Assembly (NCBI GenBank): GCA_963920635.1
Contig: OY987301.1
Span: 55,434,560 to 55,498,559, forward strand
DNA: 64,000 bases
Direction of reading: 5' to 3'
DNA from: Pseudeuparius sepicola
Taxonomy: Eukaryota > Arthropoda > Insecta > Coleoptera > Anthribidae
In this document: one piece after another, positions 21,081 through 31,437 of the stretch
Numbering within the stretch: position 1 is the stretch's first letter
Layout of the letters: every line of letters starts with the position of its first letter
The notes under the pieces: model-generated
The model's input: the letters and a program-made list of their open reading frames with translations, nothing else
The model's database searches: none
What the model was told of the DNA's origin: nothing
Program-made: the position numbers and the translations under genes

Positions 21081-22370
21081 AGGTTGAAGTGGTTTAAAAT
21101 TAAGTTGCAAGATTTGACCACATATACACACTAACAGAGCAAGTTAAATAAAAGCTTGTAATAAGATAATTGTGATCTAGGTCTAGACGGTAAAACGTTT
21201 TAGTTGAATCCCAATTTTTACTTATTTATTATGTTTTCATTTTTAACAGAGATCTCATAAACGTAATTTAAATATAGCTTAAATTAATTTCATTTTTTTC
21301 AGATAAATTAGAAAAATATATAACTCGTTCGTAAATGTCTCGCTTGTTACAAAAAATCACGCTTTTTAAATGCCTATGTAAACACCCTCTTTTTCATAAT
21401 TTCCAAGTAGAAAAATATATTTACTACCAAATTATTTATTAATTGGGATTTATTATCGAATTGTACGTTCATTTACTCAATAAAAAAATCTGTGGAATTT
21501 ATTACGACATAAAATGATTTTAGTATACAGTAAAAGTTGTTTGTAATGCTAAAATAGCTTAAATACTATCTATCAATCAATTAATCCAAATGTGGTAAAA
21601 GGCCCATATCTCTCACATTTTGAGGCAAAACACGATGAGCGATATTCCAAAGTTATCTGAATATTAGTTTTGCTCATATTTAGATTAGACAATTTCGATA
21701 TTAGGAACAACTTAGGTATAAGGAACTAGAAAATAACTGAATTTATCGATATTCTATATATTCTTAGTATTAGAAACAACTTCTATTAATAACATGTTCT
21801 AGTAGTTCTTAAAATAAGACACCTTTATGCCTAAGGTAACTTTGGTTTTCTCAATTTTTTAAACACCTTATATAAATTTGTCACATTCTAATACTATTTT
21901 CGGGCTCAGAACAAGTAAATTTTTTTATCAAGAGTGACTTTTGCGATAAAATGAAAAGTAAAAACGTTTTTCCTTTTGGAACCTCTTCCCGTGGACCTAA
22001 AGAACTACATACAACATAAAGGACACTCATATTACGTTATTCTAGGCGATACATTCGTTGAAAACACTGTTGCCAAATGTAGGGTCTGAGAGAGCTGTAG
22101 AACGTATCCGGGTCTGACTTTATTACACGCATTTATACGGCATTCTCCGCTGCGCCCTCTGCAGAACGCAGCAATGAACTAAATCCGTATATAATGACAT
22201 ATGCAACCGCCTTTACAGACCCGGCTGAAAATTGACCCCCTGCACCCCCACTACCCCCTTCACCTAAATATAGGTGAACCTATGGTGACCCGCAGCCGGG
22301 TCTGGGAACGTCGAAAATGGCTTGACATTGTAGGTAGAATATGGCGAAATGGGTCTGTATAAGCGGTCAA
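21081..22370. other. Non-coding stretch; end is a fragment of the 17965 repeat
   Basis: No coding seen. 22305-22370 matches the end of the direct repeat at 17965-18290 (GGCTTGACATTGTAGGTAGAATATGG...GTATAAGCGGTCAAACAAAT). 22090-22200 is mildly CG-rich without a recognisable motif. Confidence 0.45.
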
Positions 22371-22413
22371 ACAAATCTATATATATATATATCAAACAAA
22401 TCTATATATATAG
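22371..22413. repeat. TA microsatellite flanking the retrozyme array
   Basis: Two short TA runs separated by CAAACAAATC. The array starts immediately after. Confidence 0.8.
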
Positions 22414-22507
22414 GGATGTAAGATTAGCGAGTGTAAATGTAACAATTACAAGAAAAGGTGATAATGGGCAAACACTCAAAGTTAACAAAAAGAAAAAAAA
22501 CTAGTAA

Positions 22508-22550
22508 CCGCATACACGTGTTTCATGCTATTTGGCAATCATCAGTACGG
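22508..22550 (-). ncRNA. Hammerhead ribozyme 1 of array
   Basis: Minus strand: CCGUA / CUGAUGA / UUGC-loop-GCAU / GAAA / CACGUGU / A / UGCGG. CCGUA pairs with UGCGG (stem I, one G-U), UGC with GCA (stem II), and ACACGUGU is a perfect palindrome (stem III). All catalytic core bases are kept. Confidence 0.85.
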
Positions 22551-22835
22551 TGTAACATTAACCAGATCAAAAGATAGGCATGATTTGGGAAGCAACAAAT
22601 GAAGTCCAGGCAGGAGCCAACAGCACATTTGCAGCTTCAGTCAGCACATCCCCTATTTTGGGGCTTGTACTAACATCGCCACGGAGGCTGCTAAAGCGAC
22701 CTGCGTGGAAATCTTCATAACCCAAGATACAATGACAATAAGGATGTAAGATTAGCGAGTGTAAATGTAACAATTACAAGAAAAGGTGATAATGGGCAAA
22801 CACTCAAAGTTAACAAAAAGAAAAAAAACTAGTAA

Positions 22836-22876
22836 CCGCATACACGTGTTTCATGCTATTTGGCAATCATCAGTAC
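22836..22876 (-). ncRNA. Hammerhead ribozyme 2 of array, stem I truncated
   Basis: Core and stem III as in ribozyme 1. The strand of stem I before CUGAUGA reads AGUA instead of CCGUA because the unit ends here at the head-to-head joint; only three pairs remain. Activity is likely weakened. Confidence 0.75.
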
Positions 22877-22918
22877 TAATAACATAATACTAATAACATA
22901 ATACTAGTTAATGTTACA

Positions 22919-22961
22919 CCGTACTGATGATTGCCAAATAGCATGAAACACGTGTATGCGG
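22919..22961 (+). ncRNA. Hammerhead ribozyme 3 of array
   Basis: CCGTA / CTGATGA / stem II TGC...GCA / GAAA / palindrome ACACGTGT / A / TGCGG. Predicted cut is between 22956 and 22957. Intact core. Confidence 0.85.
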
Positions 22962-23245
22962 TTACTAGTTTTTTTCTTTTTGTTAACTTTGAGTGTTTGC
23001 CCATTATCACCTTTTCTTGTAATTGTTACATTTACACTCGCTAATCTTACATCCTTATTGTCATTGTATCTTGGGTTATGAAGATTTCCACGCAGGTCGC
23101 TTTAGCAGCCTCCGTGGCGATGTTAGTACAAGCCCCAAAATAGGGGATGTGCTGACTGAAGCTGCAAATGTGCTGTTGGCTCCTGCCTGGACTTCATTTG
23201 TTGCTTCCCAAATCATGCCTATCTTTTGATTTGGTTAATGTTACA

Positions 23246-23288
23246 CCGTACTGATGATTGCCAAATAGCATGAAACACGTGTATGCGG
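23246..23288 (+). ncRNA. Hammerhead ribozyme 4 of array
   Basis: Identical in all motif parts to ribozyme 3. Predicted cut after 23283, exactly 327 nt downstream of that in ribozyme 3, so the pair would release a 327-nt RNA. Confidence 0.85.
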
Positions 23289-23571
23289 TTACTAGTTTTT
23301 TTCTTTTTGTTAACTTTGAGTGTTTGCCCATTATCACCTTTTCTTGTAATTGTTACATTTACACTCGCTAATCTTACATCCTTATTGTCATTGTATCTTG
23401 GGTTATGAAGATTTCCACGCAGGTCTCTTTAGCAGCCTCCGTGGCGATGTTAGTACAAGCCCCAAAATAGGGGATGTGCTGACTGAAGCTGCAAATGTGC
23501 CGTTGGCTCCTGCCTGGACTTCATTTGTTGCTTCCCAAATCATGCCTATCTTTTGATTTGGTTATGTTACA

Positions 23572-23614
23572 CCGTATTGATGATTGCCAAATAGCATGAA
23601 ACATGTGTATGCGG
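23572..23614 (+). ncRNA. Hammerhead ribozyme 5 of array, core-mutated
   Basis: Same layout but the core box reads TTGATGA (first C changed to T), and stem III is ACATGTGT with one G-U pair. C3 is an essential hammerhead base, so this copy is expected to be inactive. The array ends 41 bp further on, in TATAAATATATA. Confidence 0.8.
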
Positions 23615-23662
23615 TTACTAGTTTTTTCTTTTTGTTAACTTTGAGTGTTTGCCCATATAAAT

Positions 23663-24321
23663 ATATATAAATTTCTAAGATAGCAACTATATTAGTAAAT
23701 GTATCTATATTTATTTTAATTACTTTCAAAATTTGGTTCTTGGTCCATTCCCAAACAAAATTTACACCTATACAATTTTTCAGTCTGTGCAACAAATGTG
23801 CCTTGCCACATTTTTCACAGTTACTGTTTGAAACTAAATTATGTTTCATTTTTTTTCTCAGTTGGGTAAATATCATTTGCAGCTTTAAGAACTGCCGCTT
23901 TCCATTTTGCCAATATAAAATCACATTTCACAATCTACCATATGTTTTTCCAATTAATATTGTCTACTTAGGTTTCTATTTTAGGTTTGCATTCATTCTT
24001 TCCCCTAATTTCTTTGTACAGTTTTTTGGTTGTTATCTCACTGTTTTTGTTTATCTGTTGACTGTTTATTGGTTGTTTAATTGTGTTATAACGTTTGTGG
24101 ATTCCTAGATTATGTTGACTATCAAATATCTTATCAGTCATGGTCATGGTCATTGCAATTTTTTCTATCCATGAGTTAAATTGAGTTTTTATAAATAAAG
24201 CCTTCGTTTTGTTTTGCACGTTTATTGAATTTAAACCTCTTTTTTCATATGGTAGGTACAGTTGTTCTCTTGCAACCTTATAAATGTGTCCCTTCCATAG
24301 CATTTTCCCTGTAATTTGCAT
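23663..24321 (-). pseudogene. LINE ORF2, C-terminal region
   Basis: Two frames. 23968-24321 holds the post-polymerase block with LYLPYEKRGLNSINVQNK, which in LINEs reads 'Lp...GGLgl.n...k..Al'. 23562-23924 holds CEKCGKxHLLHRLKNC, a CxxC-H-C zinc-type motif common near the end of ORF2. A frame break separates them. Confidence 0.65.
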
Positions 24322-24539
24322 AATTTAAGCATTATGTTTGTTGCTTAGCGGCAGAATTTGTGCAGTACACCAGGCTTTTGACAAAAGATATGTGTTAATG
24401 TACCAAACTCTTTTAATTATGTCTAAATTTCTTCCAAATTCTATCCATAGTATCTTTTGATGTTGTTCACTACATTTTGCCAATTTTCTTCGATCATATC
24501 TTCTATTGTTTTCTCAAATGTTATTCCTAATATTTTTAA

Positions 24540-25374
24540 TTTTTATTTATAGACAAAATCCTCCTCTATTTGTGATTGTGTGTTCAATTTCCCTAATGGC
24601 AATAATGCAGACTTTTGATAATTTATTTTGGCTGCTGCACCTTTTTCAAATATATTGATAATATTTTTCATATTTTTTAGGTCCATCCGATCTTTTAAAT
24701 ATATTGTTAGGTCATCTACATAGGCTGTCATCTTATGTACTTTATTTCCCGTTCCTAATTTACTGAGTTGAAGATTTTGGTTATGTCTTCTTTAATTTCA
24801 TTCCATAATATTAAATAACACTCATATGTTATTCAATCTATTCCTGGAGTTTTTTCTTTTGACAGTTTTTCAGAGTTTCTAATATTTCGTTTTGTGTTAT
24901 TTCTTTTGTTAAAAAATTTGTGTCTGTCTCTTCTATTGTGTTTGTCATGTGTGCTAGGAGGCACCTGGTTTCATTCTCTTGTATATGTTTTTGTTCAATT
25001 TTTTTATACTATTCTTGAACATGTTTTTTCATTTCCGTTATTTGTTGCTTTTTTACTGTATTTTCATCGATTAGATATTTTATTGTCATTTGTTGGGACA
25101 TTTTTCTTCTTTTTACAGTTTCGTAAAAAGAATTTTTTCAGCGAATGTTTCTTTGTTTTTGTCTCCAAAATCTTCATCTTGATATTTTTCTTTGTAATAT
25201 AATATTATATTTTATATTTTTTGTTACTTTTTTACCTTTTTGCTCCTCTTTATATAAATTTAAAAAAACTTGGTTGTAGTAATTATTTAAGTTTGTCTTT
25301 CTTTCTATTGCTCTAGTTAGTTCTAATTTTTTTAAAAAAATTTGAAAGTTTGGTTGAATGTTTGTGGCCACCAT
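24540..25374 (-). pseudogene. LINE ORF2, reverse transcriptase remnants with deletion
   Basis: 25174-25374 gives the helical linker after the endonuclease. Multi-stop sequence down to about 24780 keeps a segment like 'LFWNEIKEDI' from the start of the reverse transcriptase. 24543-24731 gives the active-site block TAYVDDLTIYL (usual form AYADD) followed by INYQKSALLPLGK. The several hundred bases that should lie between the first reverse transcriptase block and the YVDD are missing, so the palm is deleted. Confidence 0.7.
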
Positions 25375-26225
25375 TTTGTAAGATTATTTTTATATAATTG
25401 CGTATTTTTTGTTAATGTTAGTTGTTCAGAAAATTTTCTTGCATTTTCATCCACATTTATAATTGAATGTTTAATTTTCCAAAAGCCCCATCCGTGTTTG
25501 TTTATTGGCGTGATATTGTCTATTTGTATTTTTGCAATTATTGCTGTATGGTCAGAAAAGGCTACAGGTTGAGCTTCTATTTCTTGTGTTATGTCCATCA
25601 TTTTTTTTTCTATATAGATTATATCAATTCGAGTTGCACAGTTTTCTCTTGTGTACGTAAAATGCACTTTATTCTTGTGTATTAGCTCCCAGAAATCAAT
25701 TACGTTTAAATTCGTTATTGTATTTTTAATATATTTGAGATTTTTGTGTTTGGATTTTTTGAATCTTTTTTATTAGTTATACAATTAAAATCTCCTAACA
25801 TAATTAAATTGTTGTTTGAGTTGTAATAATAAGTTATTATATCAGATGAAAAAAAATATATTTCTGTCATTTTGATTACGGGTACCTGATGGCGCATAAA
25901 GGTTTATAAAATGAAAATTATTGATTTCTGCTGCTATTATCCTGCCATTGTCACTGGTTCTTATATTTGTAACTTTTAAATTATTTCTATACACAATTGC
26001 AGTTCCTCTGTTCTTATAGCCTACGTTTGTTAAGATTTCATACCCTCTTGGAGGTTTTAATATATCGTTTACTTCTTGCAAACAAATTACATCTATATAA
26101 TTTTTTCTAATGAAATCACTTAATAAGCTTTGTTTGTAATTCTGTTTTACACAATTAATATTTAAAGTAGTTATTGTAAAAATATTAGGCATTGATAAAT
26201 AAGAAATAAACGAAACAAAAAACAA
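25332..26225 (-). pseudogene. LINE ORF2, APE-type endonuclease
   Basis: Three frames, 25842-26225, 25715-25897 and 25332-25667. Visible in order are TLNINCVKQ, VICLQEVND (catalytic E), INLYAPSG, IMLGDFNCI (D, N), RIDIIYIEK and FSDHTAI (the terminal DH). All are hallmarks of the endonuclease that nicks target DNA for target-primed reverse transcription. Two frame breaks separate the blocks. Confidence 0.8.
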
Positions 26226-26268
26226 ACAAAAAAAGGTACGTTATATAATTTATTTATGTTTAACCTAT

Positions 26269-29248
26269 TTATTTATAGGATTGTTCTCCTGCTGCCTTTA
26301 TTTTAATTTCCAACTTTGGGATTCTTCTTTCTTCTTCCGAACTTGTCTCTATTTTTCTTTCCCTTTTCCGTCCTCTTTTTCCCATTTTCTTGTCCTCTCC
26401 TTGGATTTCCATTTCTTGTTGGTCTTCAGTAACATTTCCATCATTATTTTCTTCATTACATGTTTCCATCGTTTCTTCTTGCTGTGCATGTGCGTCCTCA
26501 TTCGGTGTTTCTTCTATGATTTGTGTTCCTTCCTTTTCGTTTAGTGGTAACTCGTGTTGTGTTTCTTCTATTATATCTTCTTCTTCTTCCAGTGGCGCAC
26601 CCAGAACTTATTTATGGGAGGGGCACAGTATGCTTATGTTTTGATCGTGTCGGGTACAAAGATAAAGGAGAGGGCGTAACCAATCTGAGAAAGAAAAAAA
26701 TACATTTTTATTTTGCTGTGGGCGGGGGGGGGGGCAAGGCCGAAGCTAGGGGGGGGGGATAAGGGCGAGAATAAGAGTGTGTACGGAATCAATTCATACC
26801 AATCGATTTATCGCTAGCGACCTCTAACAAAGTCTGAACTGATTCGGTTGCGGTGTTTGGCTGCAGTACCTGGACCAACACATGGACCAACACTCTATGA
26901 AAGACCTGTGCATAGCGCTGTTTCAAGCAATAGCTACTGGCACTATGAAACACGATGAAAAAAATCGACAGGGTAGTTTAACGTTAAAAACACCATTGCT
27001 GCAGAATCATTTATAAAATAAAAATATCCAAATGTGTCTGTTACAATAAATTTAATATCCAAAATAAAATAAAATGATTGTTATGTTTGTTTAATTTTGC
27101 CAGCTAACATGGCATATTTCCATAGATTTTCTTAAGAAAAGCGATTCTAAAAAGCAAGCAAGAGTGTTTTAGTACCTTTTGGTTTGAATTGAAGTCCATG
27201 GCTAGCTATAGTGTAAGTAAGTATAGAACGTATTAGATTTTTCAGTTTCTTCTTTATACAGTGGACCATTGATTCGCTTTGAGGCTTTAAACAAATATTT
27301 ATGTTTTCATTCTTGCAAACATTACAAAATACCCTTCCAAAATATAATGTCTAGAATTATCGCTTCTTCAACTGGTTGGACAGATTATCCCATAGTTCCA
27401 AAATAGTGTTTATTCTTCTGCATTACACGTAATGGTCTATGCATACGACTTTCTTCATAAGCATGGAAATTTCATGTTATCAGAAACAAATCTACCTATA
27501 AAAGCTCTGTTGATAAAACTGCGAAATGTTGGCCTCAGAGAGAACTCATTGCAATAAGAAGAACGTACAGGGCAATAAAGCTGGATGCTGGATGTTTAAA
27601 ATATGGGACATTCTAAACGCCAAAAACTGACATACCTATATTCACAGAATACCTCCCCTATAACCTATAACAAGTCACTATTTTTTTCATCGTGTAGCGC
27701 CACTTCAGTCTGCAAACAACAATGAAATATGACATCATTGCTCGAGCCTTTAACATGTGTCGGTCCAGGCAGTACCGCTGTGTGTGAATCCACATTTTCC
27801 CCGTCCCCAACATTACCTACTCCATATGAATCAGGAGAGGATGGCGGATTTAGTGTTTTTAGCTTTTGAGAAAAATGAAACAAATAATAATAACTTTGGC
27901 GCTTTTCTAAAATTTCATTCAATTAAGTTTAGAAAATTACAGTTATTTCAATAACATAATACTTACCTAATTGTTATTTGTTTTTTGTCTTTATGGCTAG
28001 TGATAACGGCGATAACGGAGGTTTGTTTTTAATTTGTGTTTTTTTATATACTATGCTATTGCGATATCTATAGTGGCAAAAATGTGTTAATTTTTTGTAT
28101 TAGGTATATCTATTTTATTTCCTGTTATTTTTCAATAATAAATTATATTTTCTTGAACACTATAGGTATCGCTTTCATAACACAATAATAAAAAGGGCAG
28201 GTTTCATGTTTCAATACAGAGTTGAAATGTGGGGGTTTGTTGCACGGTTTGGCCATTGTATATAGTCTAAGGTTTGACCATAGATTATGGATAGGTTGAC
28301 ATTACAGTTTTAAAAGCAGTACTTTTTTTAATTCAAATGTCAATATTTGACAACAGCATTCGTCACAAGAAAATGTAGGTACTATAGATATATCTTATGC
28401 ATCTCAAAAAATAAAATACATATTGTGCCCTATCACCCTACCTACAATAATTATTATTCCTTCCCGCATCGAGTTTTGGTCCTAGCTACGGGCCTGGGGG
28501 GGGGGGGCACGTGCCCCTGTTCCACCCCCTTGGGTGCGCCACTGTCTTCTTCCCGATTATCTAGTTCATTATCCATCTCACATTGATCTTCTTGCGGTCC
28601 CCTAGCAATATTTGCATATGTTTCTGATCGATTATTAGTAATTTTTGTCGCTGCTGGTCTTCTAATTTCTTGAATCCTGTTTGTTAGTTTTTGCGGACAA
28701 TCCTTTTTTACATGTCCAGGCTGATGACATCTCATACATGTTCTTGTTTGATTAGTGTATGTTACTAGTGATGTCATATTATCGATGGTTATATAAGAGG
28801 GTACGGTAGTTTTCATTGCCATTGCCACCGTTCTTATTCCACTTATTACAGCGTAGAAGTCTTTTCCTCTGTATACCTCATCTTTGATATACCGAATATT
28901 TCCATATTGTTTAAAATTTTCCACAATTTTTTGTCTAATTCGACCGGGAAATCAAATAATCTTAGTAGCACCTCATCATGGTCTTCTGTAACTTCTATTT
29001 CGTATCATCGTCTTCATCTTGGTAATTTACGACACCGTTTTTAACTTATTTAATGTATCTTGGACTAATTGTTTACTGATTAATTTTATGTATACTTTGG
29101 CTTCAATATGTTGATACTGTATAGCTATTATTTGGTCTACTGAAAAGTTGAATTTTTCCTTTATCCATTGATGAATTTGTAACGAATTCGGTTTTTTTCG
29201 TAGTTTTTTAAAGTTTGCCACCAGCGTGTTTTGCCGTAGACTCGGCAT
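26269..29248 (-). pseudogene. LINE ORF1 (nucleic-acid binding), split by hAT element
   Basis: The N-terminal part is at 29027-29248 (start MPSLRQN). The middle part, 28545-28924, carries a CCHC zinc knuckle CMRCHQPGHVKKDC. The C-terminal acid/basic tail is at 26269-26469, across the insertion at 26590-28544. A frame break lies near 28930-29020. ORF1 proteins coat the element RNA. The coding on either side of the insertion rejoins at the TCTTCTTC duplication, in a run of glutamate codons. Confidence 0.72.
26590..28544. mobile_element. hAT-type element inserted in LINE ORF1
   Basis: The left end is CAGTGGCGCACCCA (26590) and the right end TGGGTGCGCCACTG (28544), with the perfect 8-bp duplication TCTTCTTC at 26582-26589 and 28545-28552. 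The 8-bp duplication and CAGTGGCG ends are typical of hAT. G-runs lie just inside both ends, together with a second inverted pair (AGGCCGAAGCTAGG at about 26739, CCTAGCTACGGGCCT at about 28481). No transposase is recognisable inside; the frame 27665-27922 (minus) has no motif I can name. Probably a non-autonomous copy. Confidence 0.85.
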
Positions 29249-29257
29249 CGCGCCCGC

Positions 29258-30406
29258 GTGACCGGCTTCAATGCGTACCAGGTATCAACAGCAAATAAGG
29301 TACCGCTAGACAAAAGTAATGTTGTTTTAGTATCATTTGGTAACAAAAAGTTTAGAACCAAATGTGTAGGTGAAGTTCAACTGTCATGCGTTGTCAAAAT
29401 GAGAATGCTATTTTACCTTTTGTCGTTATTGATAGTGATGATCAGATACCACTATTAGGCTTTGATGAGTGCGAAGAGCTTAATTTGATTAAACGAGTTG
29501 ATCATTTGCAAGTGGAGTTTAGATCACTTGATGATATTGTTAAAAAGTTTCCTAATGTTTTCGAAGGATTAGGAAAATTTCCTACCAAACACCACATAAG
29601 GTTGAAAGATGATGTTGTTCCTAAAGTTACTCCTGTAAGACATGTGCCACAAGCATTACTTGATAGATTATATAAAAAGTTGTGTAACTTGGAAGCTCAT
29701 TATCATTAGAAAAGTAGATAAACCTACTGAATGGGTTCATCCTCTTGTTATAGTGGAAAAGCCTAATGGTGATCTGAGATTACGTCTTGATCCTAAGAAA
29801 CTGAATAGTGCCATAAAACGAGAACAGTTTCTAATACCGTCTAGTGATGAGATTTCTGCCCAATTAAGTAACAAACAAGTTTTTACAGTCTTAGATATGA
29901 GAGACGGATATTAGCAGGTGGAATTAGATGATGAAAGAGCAGATTTATGTACTTTTGGTACACCTTTCGGTCTTTATCAATTTTTAAGATTGGCATTTGG
30001 TATCAGTTCAGCCCCCGAAGTTTTCCAAAAATGAAATTACGAAATTTTTGGTAACATTGATGGAGTAGGAATTTACTTTGATGATTTAATAATTATTGTC
30101 ACACGTGCCTCTGAAGCTGAACATGATAAGAATGTAAAACATGTACTTGAAAAAGCAGCTAGGTTTAATAAGTTGAAAGTTCAATTTAAGAAAAATAATG
30201 TTAAGTATATGGGACAGATTTTTTTGAAAGAAGGTGTACACACTAAAACAAAATATATAGAGGCCATTGTTGACATGCCTGTTCCTAAGTCAAAACAAGA
30301 GGTTTTAAAATTTTTAGGAATGGTTAAATTTGTAGGGAAATTTATACCAAACTTGTCAAAAACACCCGCTCCTTTGCGAAATTTGACTAGGCTCGATGTT
30401 GGATGA
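29258..30406 (+). pseudogene. Ty3/gypsy Pol: protease end and reverse transcriptase
   Basis: Four overlapping frames with stops between them. In order: end of protease/linker (PLLGFDEC near 29450), a thumb-side entry FPNVFEGLGKF, then KPNGDLRLRLDPKKLN, FTVLDMRDGY (first catalytic D), FGTPFGLYQFLRLAFGISSAPEVFQK, IYFDDLIII (active-site DD) and QEVLKFLGMVKFVGKFIPNLSK. This is the standard gypsy order. In-frame stops occur near 29709, 29914 and 30034. In an intact copy it would copy the element RNA in the cytoplasmic particle. Confidence 0.88.
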
Positions 30407-30880
30407 CAATGCTCAAAAGAGCATCAAGAAGCAGTAGATATTTTAAAAAAGCTATTGACTAATTCACCTATTTTAGCATATTTTGATTAAAAAAAATCAA
30501 AAGATGGACTAGGCGCTTGTTTGATGCAAGATAGCAAGATGCCCTGTAGTATTTGCCTCGAGAAGTTTAATAGTGACTGAGACAAAATATGCGCAAATAG
30601 AGAAAGTGGCTCTAGCCATATTGTTTGCAGTACAAAAATTTCATTTATTTATTTATGGTTTAAAAGTTAAAATATACAGTGATCATAAGCCATTAGAATC
30701 CATTTTTAAAAAAGCTTTACAATCATTATCTCCTAGAATTTAAAGAATGCGTCTCAAAATGTTGTCTTATGACTTAACAGTAACGTATAAACCAGGCAAA
30801 TATATGTATATATCGGATGATCTCTAGAGAATATCTTACGAATGTACCCAGATTGAAATGTAACGAAGAAATTGATTATG
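30407..30880 (+). pseudogene. Ty3/gypsy Pol: RNase H
   Basis: Translation with several stops keeps EHQEAVDILKKLLTNSPILAYFD, DGLGACLMQD (catalytic region), then a degraded stretch, DHKPLE at about 30684, and a late piece MLSYDLTVTYKPGK. The domain is recognisable by motif order only. Confidence 0.75.
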
Positions 30881-30933
30881 CAGTTCAAAGATAATAGTTT
30901 GTCACTAATTAAAAAATTCAAAATGAAACAATA

Positions 30934-31191
30934 GTGCATGCAGTAAAAATAAATAAAATGCCGTGTGATTTCTGTGGATACAAGCATCCTCACAAAAAGT
31001 GCCCTGCATATGGAAAATCCTGTGCAAAGTGCCAAGTAAGAAATCATTTTGCGAAGATATGCAAAGCATCAGAGAATACACCTAGAGGAAAACCAAACCT
31101 AGCAAAGGGGAAGAAAGAAGAAATGAAAAAAAAGTCCACGAGGTTGGTCGTGGTGATAGAGAAGATGTTGAAGAGAAAAGCACAAGTGTAG
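30934..31191 (+). pseudogene. Gag-type double zinc-knuckle fragment inside pol
   Basis: 85 codons with CDFCGYKHPHKKCPAYGKSC followed by CxVRNHFAKIC: two C-H-C type knuckles with the CPAYGK spacer typical of gypsy Gag in insects. Just after it, in another frame, comes a short segment SEYYIDSVLDG of the sort that stands between knuckles and protease. It sits between RNase H and integrase, which is the wrong place, so it looks like a transposed or recombined gag piece. It is not a host gene. Confidence 0.75.
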
Positions 31192-31229
31192 CTGGAAGCG
31201 AATACTATATAGACTCAGTGCTGGATGGC

Positions 31230-31437
31230 AAGGACAAAAATATAAAATTCCATTAGATGTTCGTAGTTATATGAAGTTAAAAGATAGAATTTTTGTTTGG
31301 CCAGGAATTGGCACAGATATTGAGTCATATATTAAAAGTTGTCAAATTTGTGAAAATTTTTCTAGAAAAAATTCCAAACAAACGTTAATGCAATATCCTT
31401 TACCTAACAGGTCATGGGAACGTTTGGGAATAGATAT
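31230..31437 (+). pseudogene. Ty3/gypsy integrase, zinc-binding N-terminus
   Basis: Segment LKDRIFVWPGIGTDIESYIK followed by SCQICENFSRKN (the CxxC of the HHCC domain), then PLPNRSWERLGIDI with the first catalytic D of the core. It is cut at 31437 by the terminal-inverted-repeat transposon; the core resumes at 37061. Confidence 0.85.

Larger units (their letters stand above)
22414..23655. mobile_element. Retrozyme-like array of 327-bp hammerhead units, head-to-head
   Basis: Five hammerhead motifs. Two are on the minus strand (22508-22550, 22836-22876) and three on the plus strand (22919-22961, 23246-23288, 23572-23614). Spacing between equivalent bases is 328 bp in the minus part, then 327 and 326 bp in the plus part. 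The two parts meet head-to-head at 22877-22914, a short AT-rich joint (TAATAACATAATAC repeated). Self-cleavage of a tandem transcript would release ~327-nt monomers, as in plant and metazoan retrozymes. No protein is needed from the unit; the 68-codon open frame in each unit is probably incidental. The units are almost identical, hence young or homogenised. Confidence 0.85.
23656..29248 (-). mobile_element. Non-LTR retrotransposon (LINE), degenerate
   Basis: Minus-strand element with ORF1 (29248 to 26269) carrying a zinc knuckle, then ORF2 with an APE-type endonuclease (26225 to 25332), damaged reverse transcriptase (about 25374 to 24540) and a C-terminal CxxC...H...C region (24321 to 23663). 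A 1955-bp hAT-type element splits ORF1. Its 3' side abuts the retrozyme array and its 5' side the gypsy relic. The clade is not certain; the sequence after the reverse transcriptase resembles L1/Tx1-type more than Jockey-type elements. Confidence 0.8.

Noticed and set aside
23023..23556. A 68-codon open frame repeated almost unchanged in each 327-bp retrozyme unit (also 22567-22773 on the minus strand)
   Set aside because: Similarity follows from the near-identity of whole units; differences (R to L, L to P) show no synonymous bias and no domain is visible. Retrozymes are not known to need a protein.
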